Part shown: positions 34,385-44,057 of the stretch, piece by piece
Layout of the letters: every line of letters starts with the position of its first letter
Numbering within the stretch: position 1 is the first letter of the stretch
Assembly: GCA_903847605.1 (NCBI GenBank)
Contig: CAINED010000078.1
Span: forward strand, 62,001-126,000
Reading direction: 5' to 3'
Source of the DNA: an uncultured Hyphomicrobiales bacterium
GTDB lineage: Bacteria; Pseudomonadota; Alphaproteobacteria; Rhizobiales; Beijerinckiaceae
DNA: 64,000 bases
Notes under the pieces: model-generated
Database searches by the model: none
What the model was told of the DNA's origin: nothing
Seen by the model: the letters and a program-made list of their open reading frames with translations, nothing else
Translations under genes and position numbers: made by a program

Positions 34385-35506
34385 ATGGCCCAACCCTCCG
34401 TTTCCGCCGGCTTCGTGGGCCTCGCCCAGTTTGGCTGTTGCCTTGCTCTCGCCGCGGCGCTCGCCGGCTGCGCGCAGCAACCGCAACAGCAGCAGGCGGG
34501 TGGCGTCGTCCGCAATCCGAACACCAGCGAATATTTCCCCGAGGGCCGCTATGGCACGGCCAGTCCCCGCGTCGTTGCGGACGGGCAGGCGGTGCCGCGC
34601 GGCGGCGGGCGTTATCTCGTCGGCAAACCCTATCGCATCGCCGGTCGGCAATACGTGCCACGCGAGGTTCAGCCCGGTTTCACGCAGACCGGCAAGGCGT
34701 CGTGGTATGGCGACGCCTTTCACGGCCGCAAGACCGCGAATGGCGAAATCTACGACATGTCCGCCGTCACGGCCGCGCATCCGACGATGCCACTGCCGAG
34801 CTATGCGCGCGTCACCAATCTGGGCAACGGTCGCTCGATCATCGTGCGCGTCAACGATCGCGGCCCCTATCATGGCGGTCGTGTGATCGATCTTTCCAAG
34901 CGCGTCGCCGACGCGCTGGATTTCCGCCGCTTCGGCACGGCGAACGTCAAGGTCGACTATATGCGTCCCGCCGGCATCGCCGGCTCGGACGACCGCCAGT
35001 TGATCGCCAGCCTGCGTACCGATGGCTCGCCCGCCAGTCTCGACGGCGGACCGGGGATTGCCCGCACGATGATCGCGGCGATCACGCCTGCGCCACAAGG
35101 CGCGCCGCCGCCGTTCCCGACGCCGCGCCAGCCCGAAATTCAGCCCCAGGTTCAGGGCGCGGCGTCGCCGGCTCTTGCGCTTGCCCCGACCCAGCGCCCG
35201 CCGGAACAGCGCTCCATCCCCAATCTCGGCGCGCAGCCTGTCGCCTTCGAGCCGGAAGAGGGAATGACGGCGATCGCACGCTCGGCCCGCGGCGGCGTTC
35301 CCGTGCCGCCCTCGCGTCCGCTCGACCTCGCCGCCATTCCCGGCGCGTCCGTGCCGATTTCCGCGCCGCGGCGCACCGGCTTTGCGCCAGCAGGAACCGG
35401 CACGGCGACCTTCTTCGCGCCATTCCCGCCGCATCAGCCGCCGCGCAAGCCGCGCGGTCCCTTCGGGACGCTGGATACGACCGGCCTCGTCCCCCTGCGC
35501 CACTGA
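34385..35506 (+). CDS. rlpA: RlpA-like septal ring lipoprotein (putative lytic transglycosylase)
   Basis: 373 aa from ATG 34385; the frame is open far upstream through the tRNA, which is not coding. Lipobox LAGC gives a lipidated Cys at about residue 29. The double-psi beta-barrel of RlpA covers about 110-200 (GKASWYGDAFHGRKTANGE, VRVNDRGPYHGGRVIDLS), with the catalytic Asp expected in VNDRGP. RlpA cleaves denuded glycan strands at the septum. The C-terminal 150 residues are Pro/Ala-rich, and the usual SPOR domain is not apparent. Neighbour dacC is also a wall enzyme. Confidence 0.88.
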   Translation: MAQPSVSAGFVGLAQFGCCLALAAALAGCAQQPQQQQAGGVVRNPNTSEYFPEGRYGTASPRVVADGQAVPRGGGRYLVGKPYRIAGRQYVPREVQPGFTQTGKASWYGDAFHGRKTANGEIYDMSAVTAAHPTMPLPSYARVTNLGNGRSIIVRVNDRGPYHGGRVIDLSKRVADALDFRRFGTANVKVDYMRPAGIAGSDDRQLIASLRTDGSPASLDGGPGIARTMIAAITPAPQGAPPPFPTPRQPEIQPQVQGAASPALALAPTQRPPEQRSIPNLGAQPVAFEPEEGMTAIARSARGGVPVPPSRPLDLAAIPGASVPISAPRRTGFAPAGTGTATFFAPFPPHQPPRKPRGPFGTLDTTGLVPLRH

Positions 35507-35569
35507 CGGCGCACAGATATTTTTCGCAACAAGCCCAAGAAATTGCGCAAAGCGTCGGGCGCATTTACC

Positions 35570-36802
35570 ATGCGCGCCATCGTGACTCGACCGCGCTTCC
35601 AGATGCTCGAACGCAGCAAATTCGCCATGTCCAAAGCCGCCAGCTTCGCGCTCGCGCTGTTGATCACGCTCGCCGCCGGCGGCGATGCATTTGCCCAAGC
35701 GATCCAGACGAGCGCGCGCTGGGCGCTGCTGATGGATGCCGACACCGGCAGCGTTCTCTTCCAGAAGGATGCTGATGCGGCGATGTCGCCGGCGTCCATG
35801 GTCAAGGTGATGACCGCGGAGCTTGTCTTCAAGGAGATCAGGGACGGACGAATCTCGCTCGATACGGAAATGCCGGTTTCCGAAAACGCCTGGCGCACGG
35901 GGGGCGCGATGTCGCGGGGCTCGGCGATGTTCGCCAAGCTCGGCGAGCAGATCAAGGTTTCCGATCTGTTGCGCGGCCTGATCATCCAGTCGGGCAATGA
36001 TGCGGCGATCGTTCTGGCCGAAGGGCTGGCCGGTAGCGAAGACGCATTCGCCGGGATGATGAACAAGCGCGCCCGCGAACTCGGCCTGCGCGATTCCAAC
36101 TTCACCAATTCATGGGGCAAGTCGGATCCCCGTCAGAAGACGACCGCGCGCGACCTCGCAAAGCTCTCGGTGCATGTCATCAAGACCTATCCCGATCTCT
36201 ACAAGATATTCGCAGAGACGGAATTCACCTGGAACAAGATCCGCCAGACCAACCGCAATCCGCTGCTGACCATGAACATGGGCGCGGACGGTTTGAAGAC
36301 CGGCAATATCGACGATTCCGGTTATGGCCTTATTGGCTCCGCCGTGCAGGGCGAACAGCGCCTGATCCTCGTCATCAACGGAACGAAATCCGGCAAGGAA
36401 CGCACGGATGAAGCGCGCAAGCTGCTGACCTGGGGGTTTCGCGCCTTCGACGTGCGCGACGTCTTCAAACCGGGCGAGGCCGTCGGTACGGCGAGCGTCT
36501 ATGGCGGCTCGGTGGGACGCGTGCCGCTCGTCGCCAAAGTGCCCGTGCGCCTGATGATACCGCGCGGCGCGACGGAGCGATTGTCGGCGCGGATCGAATA
36601 TGTGGGGCCGCTGATTGCGCCGGTGGAAGCGGGAACGAAAGCGGCTAACCTGCGCGTCTATCGCGGCAAGGAACTGGCGCTCGACATGCCGCTCTACACG
36701 GAAGTCGATGTGAAGACGGGGCCGCTCTATTCGCGCGCTTTCGATGCGGCCTATGAACTCGCCGGCAGTTACATCCGTAAGTTCACGAGCAAAGACAAGT
36801 GA
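35570..36802 (+). CDS. dacC: D-alanyl-D-alanine carboxypeptidase (PBP5/6 type)
   Basis: 410 aa. Serine-type penicillin-binding protein that trims pentapeptide stems. Motifs: SxxK = SMVK (76-79), SxN = SGN (141-143), KTG (243-245). After the peptidase domain comes the PBP5_C beta domain (about 290-380), and the tail AFDAAYELAGSYIRKF is an amphipathic membrane anchor. The start is ATG 35570, or ATG 35627 where a clean signal peptide begins. The stop overlaps the tmk start (TGATG). Confidence 0.92.
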   Translation: MRAIVTRPRFQMLERSKFAMSKAASFALALLITLAAGGDAFAQAIQTSARWALLMDADTGSVLFQKDADAAMSPASMVKVMTAELVFKEIRDGRISLDTEMPVSENAWRTGGAMSRGSAMFAKLGEQIKVSDLLRGLIIQSGNDAAIVLAEGLAGSEDAFAGMMNKRARELGLRDSNFTNSWGKSDPRQKTTARDLAKLSVHVIKTYPDLYKIFAETEFTWNKIRQTNRNPLLTMNMGADGLKTGNIDDSGYGLIGSAVQGEQRLILVINGTKSGKERTDEARKLLTWGFRAFDVRDVFKPGEAVGTASVYGGSVGRVPLVAKVPVRLMIPRGATERLSARIEYVGPLIAPVEAGTKAANLRVYRGKELALDMPLYTEVDVKTGPLYSRAFDAAYELAGSYIRKFTSKDK

Positions 36803-37566
36803 TGGCTCCCGCCATGCCGCAGTCACAGGAGAGCGCACCGGCAAAAGGGCGGTTCATCACCTTCGAAGGCGGCGAGGGTTCGGGCAAATCCACGCAGGTG
36901 CAGCGCCTGTTGTCGAAACTCGCGGCGCGCGGAATCGAAACCGTGGCGACCCGCGAACCCGGCGGATCGCCCGAAGCCGAACGTCTGCGCCGGCTTCTGT
37001 TGTCCGGCGCCATAGCGCCTCTGGGGGCGGATGCAGAAGCCATTGTCTTCGCCGCTGCGCGGATCGATCACCTCGACAAGACGATCAGGCCGGCGCTCGA
37101 AGAAGGGTGCTTCGTCATCTGCGACCGTTTCATCGATTCGACCCGCGCCTATCAGGGCGCGACGGGGAAAGTCGACGCGAGCCTTATCGCCGATCTCGAG
37201 AAAGTCGCGGCCGGCGAAACCATGCCCGACCTCACAATCGTTCTCGATGTGCCCGTCGATATCGGGCTCGAACGCGCACGCGGGCGAGGCGAGGGCGCAG
37301 ACCGTTTCGAGCAGGAACAGAAAGCCTTTCACGAGGCCGTCCGCCAGTCCTTTCTCGAAACCGCGAAGTCCGAACCGCAGCGCTGCATTGTGATCGACGC
37401 GACGCAGCCAGCGGAAAAGATCGAGCAACAGATCTGGCGCGCGGTTGAGAAGCGCTTTCTCAAAGGTGACGAGGACGTCGGCAAGCCGCGCAGAAAGGCC
37501 GGCGCCTCCGCAGCAAAAGCTGCGAAGAGGCCGCCGCGGAAGAAAAGCGGAAAGATCGCGCCGTGA
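36802..37566 (+). CDS. tmk: Thymidylate kinase
   Basis: 254 aa; phosphorylates dTMP to dTDP. P-loop FEGGEGSGKST (about 21-31), TREPGGSPEAERLR (dTMP binding), CDRFIDSTRAYQG (DRx motif) and a LID with Arg residues (GRGEGADRFE). The basic tail (AAKAAKRPPRKKSGK) is longer than usual. Start ATG 36802; a GTG 3 nt earlier is equally possible. Its stop overlaps the holB start. Confidence 0.93.
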   Translation: MAPAMPQSQESAPAKGRFITFEGGEGSGKSTQVQRLLSKLAARGIETVATREPGGSPEAERLRRLLLSGAIAPLGADAEAIVFAAARIDHLDKTIRPALEEGCFVICDRFIDSTRAYQGATGKVDASLIADLEKVAAGETMPDLTIVLDVPVDIGLERARGRGEGADRFEQEQKAFHEAVRQSFLETAKSEPQRCIVIDATQPAEKIEQQIWRAVEKRFLKGDEDVGKPRRKAGASAAKAAKRPPRKKSGKIAP

Positions 37567-38672
37567 GCCGCGCCCCCGCACGAACACGCGCTCGCGACCT
37601 GGTCGAAGCGCCCGACGAGAGCGACCGCTTCGAGAATGCGCCGCATCCACGCGAGACCTTCGATCTCTTTGGGCATTTGCTGGCGGAGCAGACGCTGCTG
37701 AACGCGTTCCGCGAAGGGCGGCTCGCGCAATCCTGGATCATTGGCGGACGCGAGGGCATCGGCAAGGCCACCCTGGCCTGGCGTTTTGCGCGCTTTCTGC
37801 TGGCCTACCCCGATCCGCGCCTGCCGCAGGTGGAGCGGGCCGAGAATCTTCATGTTCCCGCTGATAATCCGGCGGCGCGGCGAATCCTCTCGCTGGCGCA
37901 TAGCGACGTATGCGTGCTCAGGCGCGAATGGGACCAGAAAGAGAAGCGGCACTTTACCGAAATACGCGTCGATGACGCCCGGCAGATCATGGGCCGCTTT
38001 CATCAGGCGGCGGCCGAAGGCGGATGGCGCATCGCCATCATCGACTGCGCCGAAGACCTCAACCGCAACACCGCCAACGCGCTGCTGAAGCTGATCGAGG
38101 AGCCGCCACCGCGCTCGCTCTTTCTCTTCGTCGCCCATCGTCCCGCGCAAATTCTGGCGACGATCCGGTCGCGGTCGAGATTGCTGCCGCTGTCGCCGCT
38201 CCAGACCGAAGATGTCGAGAAGGCCATTCGCGGCCTCGGCGGCGAATGGTGGGAACTGGAGGACGACGAGGTGCGCGCCGCCGCCACACGCAGCAGTGGC
38301 TCGGTCCGCGATGCGCTGCGCCTGCTCGGCGGCGACAGTCTGAAACTGATGGAGCGCATCGATACGCTGCTGCAGGGGCTTCCGGAGGTGGACTGGAAGA
38401 AGGTCAGCCAGCTCGCCGAAAGCGTGACCAAGCGCGAGGCCACGGCCGATTTCGAGGCTGCGGTCGCCGCCATCTTCGACTGGATCGACGGGCAGATACG
38501 CACTGGCGCCGGGCCGGGCGGGAAGGGGCCATCGCAGCTTGCGGACTATGCCGAGGTATGGGAGAAGTTCGCGCGTTCGGTGCGAGAGACCGAGACCTAC
38601 AATCTCGACCGCCGCGCCCTCATCCTGACCTTTTTCACGGATCTGGCGACTGCCGTTCGGCGAGCCGCCTGA
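37563..38672 (+). CDS. holB: DNA polymerase III subunit delta'
   Basis: 369 aa, GTG start overlapping the tmk stop. Part of the clamp loader. AAA+ core with a P-loop-like GGREGIGKATL, the RIAIIDCAEDLNRNTANALLKLIEEPP block (Walker B and sensor region, about 158-185) and IRSRSRLL, the SRC-like motif. The tmk-holB-metG-tatD order is typical of Alphaproteobacteria. Confidence 0.92.
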   Translation: MSRAPARTRARDLVEAPDESDRFENAPHPRETFDLFGHLLAEQTLLNAFREGRLAQSWIIGGREGIGKATLAWRFARFLLAYPDPRLPQVERAENLHVPADNPAARRILSLAHSDVCVLRREWDQKEKRHFTEIRVDDARQIMGRFHQAAAEGGWRIAIIDCAEDLNRNTANALLKLIEEPPPRSLFLFVAHRPAQILATIRSRSRLLPLSPLQTEDVEKAIRGLGGEWWELEDDEVRAAATRSSGSVRDALRLLGGDSLKLMERIDTLLQGLPEVDWKKVSQLAESVTKREATADFEAAVAAIFDWIDGQIRTGAGPGGKGPSQLADYAEVWEKFARSVRETETYNLDRRALILTFFTDLATAVRRAA

Positions 38673-38695
38673 CCGGCTTCCGGAACACCTGATCA

Positions 38696-40276
38696 ATGGC
38701 CTCGCGCCCCGAATTCTGCATCACGACAGCCATCCCCTATGCCAATGGCAAGCCGCATATCGGCCATGCCTACGAGCGCATCGCGACCGACGCCATCGCC
38801 CGCTTTCAGCGCCTCGACGGCCGCGATGTCTTCTTCATCACCGGCATGGACGAGCACGGCCTGAAGATGCAGCAGACGGCGGGCAAGGAAGGCATCACGC
38901 CCCAGTTGCTCGCCGACCGCACGGCGGCTCAGTTCGACGAGATGGGAACGCTGCTCAACGCCCGCGCCGACCACGTCATCCGGACGACCGAGCCGCGCCA
39001 CTATGAGGCCTCGCGCGCGATCTGGGAGGCGATGGAGAAGCGCGGCGATATCTACCTCGCCAAATACTCCGGCTGGTACTCGGTGCGCGAGGAGGCCTAT
39101 TTCGACGAGGGCGAGATTGCGACCGGCGCCGACGGCGCCAGGCTTTCGCCCAATGGCACGCCTGTCGAATGGGTTGAGGAGGAGAGCTATTTCTTCAGGC
39201 TCTCAGCCTATGCCGAGCGCCTGCTCGCCCATTACGAGGCCAATCCGCAGTTCGTAACGCCAGCTCACTATTTTAATGAGATAAAGGCGTTTGTTCACCG
39301 TGGACTTCAGGACTTGTCGATCAGCCGCACGACGTTCAACTGGGGCGTCCCGGTGCCGGGCAACGACAAGCATGTGATGTATGTCTGGGTCGACGCCCTC
39401 ACGAATTACATCACGGCCTGCGGCTATCCGGATACGACTGCGCGCGACTGGCATTACTGGCCGGCCGATGCCCATGTCATCGGCAAGGACATCACCCGCT
39501 TCCACTCGATCTTCTGGCCCGCCTTCCTGATGTCGGCAGGAATTGAAATTCCAAAGCAGATCGTCGTCCACGGCTTCCTGTTCAACCGCGGCGAGAAAAT
39601 GTCGAAGTCGGTCGGCAACGTCATCAGCCCGGAAACGCTGGCGAGCCACTATGGCGTCGATCAGCTTCGCTATTTCTTCCTGCGCGAAGTGCCGTTCGGC
39701 CACGACGGCAACTATTCGCACGAGGCCATCGTCAACCGAACCAATGCCGATCTCGCCAACGATCTCGGCAATCTTGCCCAGCGCTCGCTATCGATGATCA
39801 ACAAGAACTGCGAGGGCAGGGCGCCGGTCCCGGGCGATCTCACCGCCGCCGATCGCGAAATCCTGGACGCAGCCTATGCCCTGCCCGCCAAGACGCGCGA
39901 AGCCATGAAGGAATTCGCGTTGCACCAGATGCTGGCGGATATCTGGAAGGTCGTCGCCGACGCCAACCGCTATTTCGCGGGCGAGGAACCCTGGGCGAAA
40001 CGCAAGACCGACTTTGCCCGCATGGGTACTATTTTGTGGACGACCGCCGAAGTCATCCGCGTCGTCGCGATCATGGCGCAGCCGGTCATCCCGGCCTCGG
40101 CGGAAAAACTGCTCGACCTCGTCGGCGTGGCTGCAGACGCGCGAAAGTTTGCGAATGCCACGTCCGCCAGCGCGATCACAGGCGGAAGCGTTCTGCCTAC
40201 GCCGGTTCCGGTGTTCCCGCGTTATGTCGAGACCGAGCAAGTAAACGGGGAGGGGCCAAAGCCCAAATCCGCCTGA
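38696..40276 (+). CDS. metG: Methionyl-tRNA synthetase
   Basis: 526 aa, class I synthetase. HIGH = residues 21-24 ([10 protein letters not shown]), KMSKS at about 301-305. The Cys-based zinc knuckle of the long MetG form is absent, so this is the short form common in Alphaproteobacteria. No C-terminal tRNA-binding domain. The stop overlaps the tatD start (TGATG at 40274-40278). Confidence 0.95.
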   Translation: MASRPEFCITTAIPYANGKPHIGHAYERIATDAIARFQRLDGRDVFFITGMDEHGLKMQQTAGKEGITPQLLADRTAAQFDEMGTLLNARADHVIRTTEPRHYEASRAIWEAMEKRGDIYLAKYSGWYSVREEAYFDEGEIATGADGARLSPNGTPVEWVEEESYFFRLSAYAERLLAHYEANPQFVTPAHYFNEIKAFVHRGLQDLSISRTTFNWGVPVPGNDKHVMYVWVDALTNYITACGYPDTTARDWHYWPADAHVIGKDITRFHSIFWPAFLMSAGIEIPKQIVVHGFLFNRGEKMSKSVGNVISPETLASHYGVDQLRYFFLREVPFGHDGNYSHEAIVNRTNADLANDLGNLAQRSLSMINKNCEGRAPVPGDLTAADREILDAAYALPAKTREAMKEFALHQMLADIWKVVADANRYFAGEEPWAKRKTDFARMGTILWTTAEVIRVVAIMAQPVIPASAEKLLDLVGVAADARKFANATSASAITGGSVLPTPVPVFPRYVETEQVNGEGPKPKSA

Positions 40277-41055
40277 TGTTGATCGACTCCCATTGCCACC
40301 TCGACTTCCCGGAATTCTCTGCGGACATGCCGGCGACGCTGGCGGCGGCGAAGGCAGCCGGCGTCGGGCGCATGATCACGATCTCGACGCGGATCGACCG
40401 CTACGACGTCTATCGCGGCATTGCCGAGGCGAACGATAACGTCTGGTTCTCCGTCGGCACCCATCCCCACAGGGCGCATGAGGAGCCGACAGCGACCGTC
40501 GACGATCTGGTGAGCCTCGCATCGCATCCCAAATGCGTGGCGATCGGCGAGGCCGGCCTCGACTATCATTACGACAAGGCGCCGCGCGAGACCGCAGCGC
40601 AGGTGTTCCGCACCCATATCGAGGCCGCGCGCCGGACCGGCCTGCCGCTGGTGATCCATTCGCGAGACGCCGACGACGACATGGCCGCGATACTCAGGGA
40701 CGAAATGGGGAAGGGGGCTTTCAAGGCCCTGCTCCACTGTTTCACGTCTTCACGCGAACTCGCCATGACCGGCCTCGAACTCGGGCTCTACGTCTCATTT
40801 TCCGGCGTGCTCACTTTCAAGACCTCAGACGTGTTGCGATCCGTCGCCGCCGACGTGCCGCTGGACCGGCTGCTGGTCGAGACCGACGCGCCATTTCTCG
40901 CGCCGGTTCCATATCGGGGCAAGCGCAACCAGCCAGCCTATGTCGCGGAAACCGCGAAGGTTCTGGCCGGGGTCAAGGGCGTCAGCGAAGCGGCAATTGC
41001 CGACGCTACGACATCCAATGTGATGAAGTTGTTTTCCAAAATGCCGCCAATCTAA
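40276..41055 (+). CDS. tatD: TatD family metal-dependent hydrolase (DNase)
   Basis: 259 aa from ATG 40276. Amidohydrolase-fold metal ligands: DSHCHLDF (HxH, residues 4-11), IGEAGLDYHYDKAP (Glu), LVIHSRDADDD (His), LLHCFTSS (His) and LLVETDAPFLAP (Asp). Homologues act as 3'-5' exonucleases in DNA repair. Confidence 0.93.
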   Translation: MLIDSHCHLDFPEFSADMPATLAAAKAAGVGRMITISTRIDRYDVYRGIAEANDNVWFSVGTHPHRAHEEPTATVDDLVSLASHPKCVAIGEAGLDYHYDKAPRETAAQVFRTHIEAARRTGLPLVIHSRDADDDMAAILRDEMGKGAFKALLHCFTSSRELAMTGLELGLYVSFSGVLTFKTSDVLRSVAADVPLDRLLVETDAPFLAPVPYRGKRNQPAYVAETAKVLAGVKGVSEAAIADATTSNVMKLFSKMPPI

Positions 41056-41070
41056 CGGCGCGAGCCCAGC

Positions 41071-41865
41071 ATGAGCCTGAAGATCACCATTCTGGGTTGC
41101 GGCTCCTCGGGGGGCGTTCCGAGGCCCGGCCAGGGCTGGGGCGCCTGCGATCCGAACGAGCCGAAAAACCGGCGGCGGCGCTGTTCGATCCTGGTGGAAA
41201 AGGAAGGGCCTGAGGGCACGACGAGCGTTCTCGTGGACACATCGCCAGATCTCCGCGAACAGCTTTTGGCCACGGGCACGAACCGGCTCGATGGAATTCT
41301 GCTCACACATGCCCATGCGGATCATGTCCACGGTATCGACGATGTGCGGCCGCTCGTCATTCAGGCGCGCAAGCGCATCGCCATTTATATGGAGGCCGTG
41401 ACCGCAGCAACGGTCACGCACCGTTTCGATTACATCTTCAAGACACCGCCCGGCAGCCAGTATCCGCCGCTATTGGATGCGGGAACGCTGACGCCGGGTC
41501 TCAAACGCGCGATTTCCGGTCCTGGCGGCGATGTGGAAGCGGTCCCGTTCCTTCTCGATCACGGCGACTGCCAGGCGCTTGGCTTCCGCTTCGCCGACAT
41601 CGCCTATACGCCGGATGTGGTCGGCATACCCGACGAGGCTGTCCCGTGGCTTGATAACCTCGATGTCTGGATCATCGACGCCTTGCGTTACACGCGGCAT
41701 CCCAGCCATTTTTCGCTGGCGGAGTCTTTGGACTGGATAGAACGGCTGAAGCCGCGCCGGGCCATCCTGACGAACCTGCACACCGACCTCGATTACGGGA
41801 GGCTGCTGGGCGAACTGCCAGAGGGCGTGATACCGGCGTATGATGGGATGATCTTGAGTGGCTGA
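41071..41865 (+). CDS. MBL fold metallo-hydrolase (PhnP/RNase Z-like)
   Basis: 264 aa, beta-lactamase fold. Signature LLTHAHADHVHGIDD (HxHxDH) near residues 74-88, preceded by GCGSSGGVPRPGQGWGACD as in PhnP-like phosphodiesterases that follow tatD in many Alphaproteobacteria; LDHGDCQALGF holds another metal-site region. Likely a cyclic phosphate or nucleotide phosphodiesterase. Confidence 0.88.
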   Translation: MSLKITILGCGSSGGVPRPGQGWGACDPNEPKNRRRRCSILVEKEGPEGTTSVLVDTSPDLREQLLATGTNRLDGILLTHAHADHVHGIDDVRPLVIQARKRIAIYMEAVTAATVTHRFDYIFKTPPGSQYPPLLDAGTLTPGLKRAISGPGGDVEAVPFLLDHGDCQALGFRFADIAYTPDVVGIPDEAVPWLDNLDVWIIDALRYTRHPSHFSLAESLDWIERLKPRRAILTNLHTDLDYGRLLGELPEGVIPAYDGMILSG

Positions 41866-42440
41866 AGCTTCTGTAGAACTTTAGGAGTCGTCGGTATTGA
41901 TATGTATTTTATTGAAAAATATTTCCGGTCCCAAAGCGCCCAAGCTGCCGCGTCCATTGCTTGTTAGTTCCATAATATAGATTATGCGAATTATACTTGC
42001 GTGGCTATCTCCGCCTCGCGACGCTCCTTGCTCTCAAAAATCACCTGCTGTCTGGCCCTACTACTCCCAGCGATCTATGGAAGATCGCGTTCGCGCGAAC
42101 TGCGCCCGAGTTGCGGCCGTCAAGCGGCGAGCTTGTCGCACGAAATTTTACCGCTTTGGCGCGCGAGCGCGCAAATGTTCGCAATTTCAGACATCTGCGG
42201 GAAGTCGCACAACCAAATGGGTGAAATGGATCACGTAAAATTCATAGCGTCCAACCCTTTTCGGTGTTACATTAACGATGCAGGCGCGACAGAACCGGTT
42301 CCTTTATCTTTGAAAACGCGGACTTATAGGCCTGAAGCAAGGCGGATCGGCGGACCAGCGATGGTACGCGCGGGCTGGGATTCGCTGGCGTGGTACAGGA
42401 AGTGTGGCTCTCCCGCTGCCACGGAGAAGACTTTACGAAC
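41866..42440. other. Intergenic region before the double cold-shock gene
   Basis: 575 bp without a supported gene. 41880-42000 is AT-rich and should contain a promoter. Two plus-strand frames (41984-42238 and 42001-42444) are open but have poor composition and no family. A long structured leader is usual for cold-shock genes. Confidence 0.4.
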
Positions 42441-43127
42441 ATGAGCAAAGGTAAGGATTTCCGGCCCCGCCGTCGCGGGTTCGACGACGATGAGCCCATG
42501 CAATTCGGTGAACGGCCGAGCCGTTCGCCCCGCCAGCCGATGACGCCGGTATTCCCGCCGGCGGATATGGAATTTGCGCCACAGGACGCCGTTGACGCCA
42601 CCGTCAAGTGGTTCAAGGCCGACAAGGGCTTCGGCTTTGTCGAACTGGGCGACGGCTCGGGCGATGCCTTTCTCCATGTCGGCGCGCTTCAGGCCGCGGG
42701 CCACGAGGCAGTGCCGCCCGGCGCGAAGCTCAAGGTCGTCGCTTCCAAGACGATGAAGGGCATGCAGGTCAGCCGCGTCATCTCTGTCGATACGTCGACG
42801 GCGACGGCGCCCCCGCCCCGCAGTCCCCGCCCGTTCGATGGCGGCGGCGACAGGGGTGACAGGGGCGGCGGATTTGGCGGTGGCCGTCCGCAGCGCTTCC
42901 AGCCGGACATGTCGAGCGCCGTTGAAATCGGCGGCCGTGTGAAATGGTTCGACGCCACGAAGGGTTTCGGCTTCATCGCCGGCAACGATGGCGGCAAGGA
43001 CATCTTCGTTCACGTCTCCGTTCTGCGCAATGCCGGGCTGCAGCAGCTCGTCGAGGAGCAGGCAGTCAACGTGAAGGTTGTCGAGACGCCGAAAGGCCGC
43101 GAGGCCGTTGCGATCTCCCTGCCCTGA
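42441..43127 (+). CDS. Double cold-shock-domain protein
   Basis: 228 aa from ATG 42441. It has a basic N-terminal tail (about 1-45), CSD1 (about 52-118; ATVKWFKADKGFGFVELGDGSGDAFLHVGAL), a Gly/Arg/Pro linker (GGGDRGDRGGGFGGGRP, about 120-155) and CSD2 (about 160-228; [28 protein letters not shown]). The RGG-like linker suggests RNA binding. Tandem-CSD proteins are common in Rhizobiales and probably act as RNA chaperones. Confidence 0.92.
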   Translation: MSKGKDFRPRRRGFDDDEPMQFGERPSRSPRQPMTPVFPPADMEFAPQDAVDATVKWFKADKGFGFVELGDGSGDAFLHVGALQAAGHEAVPPGAKLKVVASKTMKGMQVSRVISVDTSTATAPPPRSPRPFDGGGDRGDRGGGFGGGRPQRFQPDMSSAVEIGGRVKWFDATKGFGFIAGNDGGKDIFVHVSVLRNAGLQQLVEEQAVNVKVVETPKGREAVAISLP

Positions 43128-43151
43128 TCCGTCTGCCAGCGTAGTATATTC

Positions 43152-43189
43152 AAGGCGCGCACCCCCAGGGGTTCGCGCCTTTCTCTTTT
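43152..43189 (+). terminator. Intrinsic terminator of the double cold-shock gene
   Basis: AAGGCGCG (43152-43159) pairs with CGCGCCTT (43174-43181), with an inner ACCCC/GGGGT, followed by TCTCTTTT. It lies 25 nt past the stop. Confidence 0.85.
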
Positions 43190-43211
43190 GGACTCCTGTC
43201 TGGATTCTTAC

Positions 43212-44048
43212 ATGAAGCCCTCTCGTGACCTCGCCGACCTCCTGACTATCATGGCGGCCTTGCGCACTCCTGGCAGCGGCTGTCCCTGGGATCTCGAACA
43301 GAATTTTGCGACTATCGCGCCCTATACGATCGAGGAAGCGCATGAAGTCGCCGACGCGATTGCCCGCGGCGACATGGTCGATCTCACGGACGAACTCGGC
43401 GATCTCCTGCTGCAGGTGGTCTTTCACGCGCGCATGGCCGAGGAAGACGGCCACTTCGCTTTCGGCGATGTCGTACAGGCCATCACGTCCAAGATGATCC
43501 GAAGGCACCCGCATGTCTTCGGTCCCGATGCCGGCAAGCTGACGCCGGAGGATGTCAAAGGTCTCTGGAGCCGCATCAAGGCGCAGGAGAAGGCCGAGCG
43601 TCGCGAGGCGCGCAAAGCGGCCGGACTCCCCGACGATGCGCCCACCGGCCTGCTCGACGGCATTCCTGCCACCCTGCCCGCCCTTGCGCGCGCGGTGAAA
43701 CTTCAGGCCAAGGCCGGCACCGTTGGCTTCGACTGGCAGAATGCGCGGCTGGTTCTCGCGAAAATCCGCGAGGAACTGGACGAGGTGGAAGCCGAACTCG
43801 ACGGCATGGACAAGGCAGCCGTCGGCGAGGAAATCGGCGACCTGCTCTTCGCCGTCGCCAATCTGGCGCGGCATACCGATATCGATCCCGACGCTGCCTT
43901 GCGCGCGGCAAACCGGAAGTTCGAAAGGCGCTTTCGCTATATCGAGGAACAACTCAAGGCGCGCGGAAAAACGCCGGCGCAATCGACTCTCGAAGAAATG
44001 GACGCGCTCTGGAATGAAGCGAAGCGCGCTGCCGGGGACGATAAGTAA
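43212..44048 (+). CDS. mazG: Nucleoside triphosphate pyrophosphohydrolase MazG
   Basis: 278 aa from ATG 43212. It has two MazG domains: residues about 10-120 (CPWDLEQNFATIAPYTIEEAHEVADAI, DELGDLLLQVVFHARMAEE) and about 170-265 (EELDEVEAELDGMD, EEIGDLLFAVANLARH). Metal-binding Glu/Asp (EExxE and ExxD) are present in both. Hydrolyses (d)NTPs to monophosphates and pyrophosphate, for housecleaning. Confidence 0.93.
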   Translation: MKPSRDLADLLTIMAALRTPGSGCPWDLEQNFATIAPYTIEEAHEVADAIARGDMVDLTDELGDLLLQVVFHARMAEEDGHFAFGDVVQAITSKMIRRHPHVFGPDAGKLTPEDVKGLWSRIKAQEKAERREARKAAGLPDDAPTGLLDGIPATLPALARAVKLQAKAGTVGFDWQNARLVLAKIREELDEVEAELDGMDKAAVGEEIGDLLFAVANLARHTDIDPDAALRAANRKFERRFRYIEEQLKARGKTPAQSTLEEMDALWNEAKRAAGDDK

Positions 44049-44057
44049 GCCCCGGTA

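Noticed and set aside
37329-38696. 455-aa open frame antisense to holB
   Set aside because: Shadow of holB/tmk; the sense strand has P-loop and SRC-like motifs.
42001-42444. 147-aa frame before the double cold-shock gene
   Set aside because: Poor composition, no ribosome site; the region fits a promoter plus long leader.
42324-43982. 552-aa open frame antisense to the cold-shock and mazG genes
   Set aside because: Runs antisense across two clear genes and a terminator; no recognisable domain.
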